Below, in pieces: positions 61,061 through 63,945 of a stretch of 63,945 nt of DNA. The notes under the pieces are model-generated. The model was not told the origin of the DNA. It did no database searches and worked only from the letters and a program-made list of their open reading frames with translations. Source of the stretch: Cnuella takakiae. Its GTDB lineage: Bacteria > Bacteroidota > Bacteroidia > Chitinophagales > Chitinophagaceae. Positions within the stretch are counted from its first letter, which is position 1. The number at the start of each line of letters is the position of its first letter. A program made the translations under genes and the position numbers. The stretch is from NCBI RefSeq assembly GCF_001953305.1, contig NZ_MTFE01000010.1:1672037-1735981 (forward strand). The letters are read 5' to 3'.

Positions 61061-62040
61061 TCGGCAAGGTAAAGACCGGTGAATCCTTCCGGGGCTGCTT
61101 GATGTACTGCCTCCATGATAAGGAGCTGAATGGTGGAGGCCCTGTAGTACAGGACCGGGCGGAGGTGCTCCTGTACAACCGTTGTTTTGGTTCGGACAAA
61201 GAGTTAATCCAGCAGTTCAGTGAGGTGCGGCTGCTCAACCAAAAGCTTGCAAAGCCGGTGCTACACCTTACGCTGAGCCTTGCCCCCGGAGAGCAGCTGC
61301 CAAAGGATAAGTGGATGGAGCTGGCAGCAGGGTGTGCACAGGAGCTGGGATTCCAGCACAACCAGTACCTGGCCGTTTTGCACAAGGACACCGGGCATCA
61401 GCACCTGCACCTGGTTGTGAATCGAGTTGGTTTTGATAAAAGGACCCTTTCAGATAGCAAAAGCTACAAAAAGGTAGCGGCGTTTTGCCGCAAAGTAGAA
61501 ACCCGTTTTGGCTTGCGGCAAGTGCACTCTCCCAACAGGTTCCTGCCAAAAGAACAACAGGTCCAAAGGTTGGATAGCCGAAAGGAGGGACTACGGATGC
61601 ATGTGGAGCAGGTGCTTGGGGGCTGCAGGACGCTTGCCTTGTTTGAAGAGCGGATGAAGGGTCTGGGCTACCAGGTTCTGCGGGGGCGTGGTATAGCATT
61701 TCTGGATGGCATGGGAGTAAGGACAAAAGGAAGTGAAATAGGTTACCCGCTTAACCGGGTTGAACAGCTTCTGGCACAGCAGGAGGTAAAACAAGAGCAG
61801 AGCAAATCCACATCATCAAATGAAGTTAGTGCAGGAAAATGTGCAGGTGACGAAAGGAAGAACGAGGCTGGAGCTCAGGTGGTTCAGCCTGCAATAGGAG
61901 GGCGGCACCAGGAGCAGCACTCTTCCCATAAAGCCTTGGAGCAGATGCTAAGGCCTGAGCAGGGAGGGAAAGGGGAGGCAGCTGACCCCAACCATCTGAA
62001 AAAGAAAAGGGTTAAGCAAAGGAAGCATACGCGTTTATGA
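61057..62040 (+). CDS. Relaxase/mobilization nuclease
   Basis: 327 residues. N-terminal relaxase domain with a candidate catalytic Tyr17 (GCLMYCLHDK), a strand KPVLHLTLSLAPGE, and the metal-binding histidine motif HKDTGHQHLHLVVNRV (His109-His118). The C-terminal quarter is charged and low-complexity. This corresponds to the MobB-type relaxases of Bacteroides mobilizable transposons. It nicks oriT and leads the strand into a recipient. No coupling-protein gene follows. Confidence 0.9.
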   Translation: MIGKVKTGESFRGCLMYCLHDKELNGGGPVVQDRAEVLLYNRCFGSDKELIQQFSEVRLLNQKLAKPVLHLTLSLAPGEQLPKDKWMELAAGCAQELGFQHNQYLAVLHKDTGHQHLHLVVNRVGFDKRTLSDSKSYKKVAAFCRKVETRFGLRQVHSPNRFLPKEQQVQRLDSRKEGLRMHVEQVLGGCRTLALFEERMKGLGYQVLRGRGIAFLDGMGVRTKGSEIGYPLNRVEQLLAQQEVKQEQSKSTSSNEVSAGKCAGDERKNEAGAQVVQPAIGGRHQEQHSSHKALEQMLRPEQGGKGEAADPNHLKKKRVKQRKHTRL

Positions 62041-62078
62041 AGTAACAACAGGTGGATTCATCTTGAAAAAAGTAGGCA

Positions 62079-62480
62079 ATGGAACAGGACATTTTAGAAA
62101 AAGTGCTGAAGGAAATATTGCAGGAACTGAAGCAGCAAAATGAAGGCATGGCAGAGCTTAACCAAAAAGTGGAACAGCAAACCCAAAAAGTTCAAAAATT
62201 AGAGGATATGGTCTCTCAACGAACAATGCCTTCCTTGCATATTTCATCTGAACAGGCGTCAGAGATAAGGGAGGCACTTGTGGAACACTTCAAATCCATT
62301 CAGGAGGAAATTGCCCGGCGGCCCTCCACAGCTTTCATTCATAAATATTACTCGGTGCTGCCGGTTTCGTTCCGCGTGGAGCATTTTCCAATGGTGGTCA
62401 ACACAACCATGAAGTGGATATTGGCCACCATCAGTTTGTTTTTCGTTATGTGGCTGATCGTGCACATGGTAGACAGGTAG
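62079..62480 (+). CDS. Small coiled-coil membrane protein
   Basis: 133 residues. An N-terminal coiled coil (LEKVLKEILQELKQQNEGMAELNQKVEQQ...) and one C-terminal transmembrane helix (MKWILATISLFFVMWLIVHMV). It lies 38 bp after the relaxase gene and may belong to the same transcript. Proteins of this form follow relaxase genes in several Bacteroidota elements; role unknown. Confidence 0.65.
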   Translation: MEQDILEKVLKEILQELKQQNEGMAELNQKVEQQTQKVQKLEDMVSQRTMPSLHISSEQASEIREALVEHFKSIQEEIARRPSTAFIHKYYSVLPVSFRVEHFPMVVNTTMKWILATISLFFVMWLIVHMVDR

Positions 62481-62665
62481 GTAAGTGGATAAAGTATTCA
62501 GGTCTTTTGCCTGCTCTCTATAGGAATCTGGATTAGGTTCCTATTACTTGGTCTCGTTAACAGATTCCTTATAAAAATTTAAGGCGGATCGGGTAGTCGT
62601 ACTTTTATCTTTGAAGGTAGTTCTTGAAGGCTTTTGATTGTTGTGGAAAAGAAAAACAGTGAGAT

Positions 62666-62980
62666 ATGGAAGCAAGGAGTAAGCATTTGCAACAGGCTAC
62701 TGTAGAGCGGAACAGTCCTGCACAATACCAACTGGTCACCCGGGCTGACCTTGAACAGTTCCGAAATGAGTTGCTGAAGGAGATCAGGTACCTGCTTAGC
62801 CAGAAGCCCAATGGTTTGCAGAAACCCTGGCTAAGGTCACACGAAGTGCGCAGGATGTTACAAATTTCACCGGGCACCCTGCAGCATTTGCGGGATACGG
62901 GGCAAATACCATTTACAAAGCTTGGCGGTATTATTTATTATGAGCATGCAGCTATTAAAGCTAAGATGGAAAAGCTTTAA
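62666..62980 (+). CDS. Helix-turn-helix protein (excisionase-like)
   Basis: 104 residues. A coiled N-terminal half (RADLEQFRNELLKEIRYLLSQ) and a C-terminal MerR/excisionase HTH: LRSHEVRRMLQISPGTLQHLRDTGQIPFTKLGGIIYYEHAAIKAKME. Likely a directionality factor or regulator of element 2. It precedes the repeat-rich region. Confidence 0.8.
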   Translation: MEARSKHLQQATVERNSPAQYQLVTRADLEQFRNELLKEIRYLLSQKPNGLQKPWLRSHEVRRMLQISPGTLQHLRDTGQIPFTKLGGIIYYEHAAIKAKMEKL

Positions 62981-63180
62981 TTAGTTTACACTATTAAATA
63001 TGCATCAAAAATCCTGCACATGAAAGAGTTAGGGAAAAGAAACAAAAGTAGGGTTTTGATGATTGAAATGGAAAGAGGATAATTGGAAATGTTTTGCAAA
63101 GGGGAGATAAAAGGTGAAATGATATGAAAGCTCTGAAAAATAGATCTTTTATATATTTTGTATCGGAAAATGACCGGGTA

Positions 63181-63283
63181 ACCTTTTAGTTGCTTTTAGT
63201 AGTTTTTTAGCTGCTTTTAGTCTCTGTTTCAATAGTTTAGAAAGTAAAGAGCTGCTTTTAGTATGGTTTATCCTGCTTTTAGT
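63181..63283 (+). repeat. TGCTTTTAGT iterons in helical phase
   Basis: Exact TGCTTTTAGT copies at 63191, 63212, 63253 and 63274 (spacings 21, 41 and 21 bp, close to two or four helical turns). Partial copies occur at 63182 (CCTTTTAGT) and 63201. The spacing suggests several copies of one protein bound on the same face of the DNA. Confidence 0.65.
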
Positions 63284-63335
63284 AGCTCTTTTTTTGTTGT
63301 TAGTTTGGTTACTATTTTATTTCAGCGGGACTTCA

Positions 63336-63419
63336 TGGTTACTAACCGTAAAAAATGATACGCAACGATACGCATTGATACGGTATGATACAGTGATCTG
63401 ACCACTGAGTTAGTAACCA
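63336..63419. repeat. Tandem 10-bp GATACGCA repeats inside an inverted repeat
   Basis: Four head-to-tail 10-bp units (TGATACGCAA, CGATACGCAT, TGATACGGTA, TGATACAGTG; 63356-63395) are flanked by TGGTTACTAAC (63336-63346) and its exact complement GTTAGTAACCA (63409-63419). It lies 16 bp before the HTH gene at 63435. Candidate origin or operator of element 2. Confidence 0.65.
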
Positions 63420-63434
63420 AACATCATAGAAACC

Positions 63435-63665
63435 ATGAGCAGCAACATGAAGATTTTGAAGACTTGCGAGTATTGCAAGCAGGAGTTGATTGCCCGCAAA
63501 ACCACTTCAAAAACTTGTTCTGACGATTGCGCCAAGCGGTTATACAAGCTCAAACAGAGAAACAATAAGATTCAGCAAGCTGAAATAAAAGAGGAAATTA
63601 AACGTAAGCCGAAGGCGTTTGTAACAGAGGAGGATGTAAGTACCCCTTTTCACAGACAGTTTTAG
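63435..63665 (+). pseudogene. Truncated zinc-finger/HTH protein
   Basis: The first 65 or so residues (KTCEYCKQELIARKTTSKTCSDDCAKRLYKLKQRNNKI...KAFVTEEDVST) are the start of a two-part protein known from Bacteroidota elements: a four-Cys zinc knuckle followed by an HTH. Here the HTH breaks off after EDVST and the frame ends with PFHRQF, which probably comes from the inserted IS. Normal members are about 110-130 residues. Confidence 0.7.
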
Positions 63666-63883
63666 GTTGGAGTTATTTCAGTTTGTAGTGTTTTGGCCTT
63701 CCATTCTTCAGGGGTCAGGTTGTTCAAGGCTTCATGTGGTCTTCTGCAGTTATATTCTTCCATCCATTCGGTTGTGAGTTGTTTCACCTGGTACAGATCA
63801 AAGAACAGATATGCATCCAGCACTGCTTCCCTATACACTCTGTTGAAGCGCTCAATATAGCCATTCTGCATAGGCTTACCGGT
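63645..63883 (-). mobile_element. IS3-family remnant
   Basis: A 3' piece of an IS3-type insertion sequence: the end of its transposase gene plus a short non-coding end, about 240 bp. The left junction cuts the HTH gene; the right junction is near 63883, where the transposase stops matching its family. Confidence 0.55.
63662..63883 (-). pseudogene. IS3-family transposase (OrfB), C-terminal fragment
   Basis: GKPMQNGYIERFNRVYREAVLDAYLFF...WMEEYNCRRPHEALNNLTPEEWK is the end of an IS3/IS150 rve integrase core, including the last catalytic Glu (YIERFN). Upstream the frame no longer fits the family (HSLCNTT instead of the usual residues before GKP) and meets a stop at 63902-63904. The first two acidic catalytic residues are missing, so the fragment is inactive. 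Confidence 0.85.
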
Positions 63884-63945
63884 AGTATTACATAAACTGT
63901 GTCACCGGGCTGGTCTGTTACGTTGCTGCAAGGTCATGATTTTTC

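Larger units (their letters stand above)
55146..63945. mobile_element. Integrative mobilizable element 2 (right end outside window)
   Basis: Starts at the shared 13-bp attachment core and runs past the window. The order is arm-type repeats, an IntDOT-like integrase, a toxin-antitoxin pair, a decayed region, primase, MobC, relaxase, HTH genes, a repeat array and a truncated HTH gene next to an IS3 remnant. No VirB/Tra or coupling-protein genes are visible, so transfer would need a helper. Confidence 0.7.

Overview
The window looks like the chromosome of a Bacteroidota member, most likely of the Chitinophagaceae. The evidence is SusC/SusD pairs, Bacteroidetes-type promoters (TTTG about 19-20 bp upstream of TAnnTTTG), few Shine-Dalgarno sites, a type IX secretion C-terminal domain and CTnDOT-like integrases. 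It falls into three parts: ordinary chromosome (1-28.4 kb), a 26.8-kb element inserted in a tRNA-Pro gene (28.4-55.2 kb), and the left part of a second, mobilizable element directly abutting it (55.2 kb to the end).

Chromosome. After a FAD-dependent dehydrogenase gene comes a polysaccharide utilization locus for (acetylated, probably gluco-) beta-mannan, about 2.0-20.3 kb. It encodes a CE2-type esterase and an AraC regulator on the minus strand. On the plus strand are SusC, SusD, two IPT-fold surface glycan-binding lipoproteins, a lipoprotein GH26 mannanase, a sodium:solute symporter, a GH130 mannosylglucose phosphorylase, a mannobiose 2-epimerase, a second GH26 with an ordinary signal peptide and a GDSL esterase. 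Together they describe surface binding and cutting, TonB-dependent import, periplasmic trimming and deacetylation, then cytoplasmic epimerization and phosphorolysis. A 5'-nucleotidase split into two genes, dnaA, an apiosidase-like glycosidase, tRNA-Ser(GCU), a class C beta-lactamase-like hydrolase and tRNA-Pro(UGG) follow.

Element 1 (28403-55158) is bounded by a 13-bp repeat of the tRNA-Pro 3' end, with a tyrosine integrase at the right end and GGTAGC-type repeats inside both ends. Its minus-strand core (47.2-40.3 kb) has two small HTH proteins, a RepA-like ATPase, an iteron/palindrome array, a primase-like protein, a VRR-NUC nuclease, a DUF5681 (small-terminase-like) protein, two small paralogues and one large phage tail-tip-like protein, but no capsid, portal or large terminase. 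Around this lie two large PAS histidine kinases, a huge S74-chaperone/T9SS surface protein, a second integrase and several unknown small genes. The layout resembles a phage satellite or a strongly reduced prophage with cargo.

Element 2 (from about 55146, right end outside the window) starts with an IntDOT-like integrase lacking the first catalytic arginine. It carries an AbiE-like toxin-antitoxin pair, a decayed Fic gene, a CHC2/Toprim primase, MobC, a relaxase, small HTH genes and a striking repeat array. An IS3-family remnant truncates its last HTH gene. It has mobilization genes but no visible conjugation machinery, so it is probably an integrative mobilizable element sitting in tandem with element 1 at the same attachment site.
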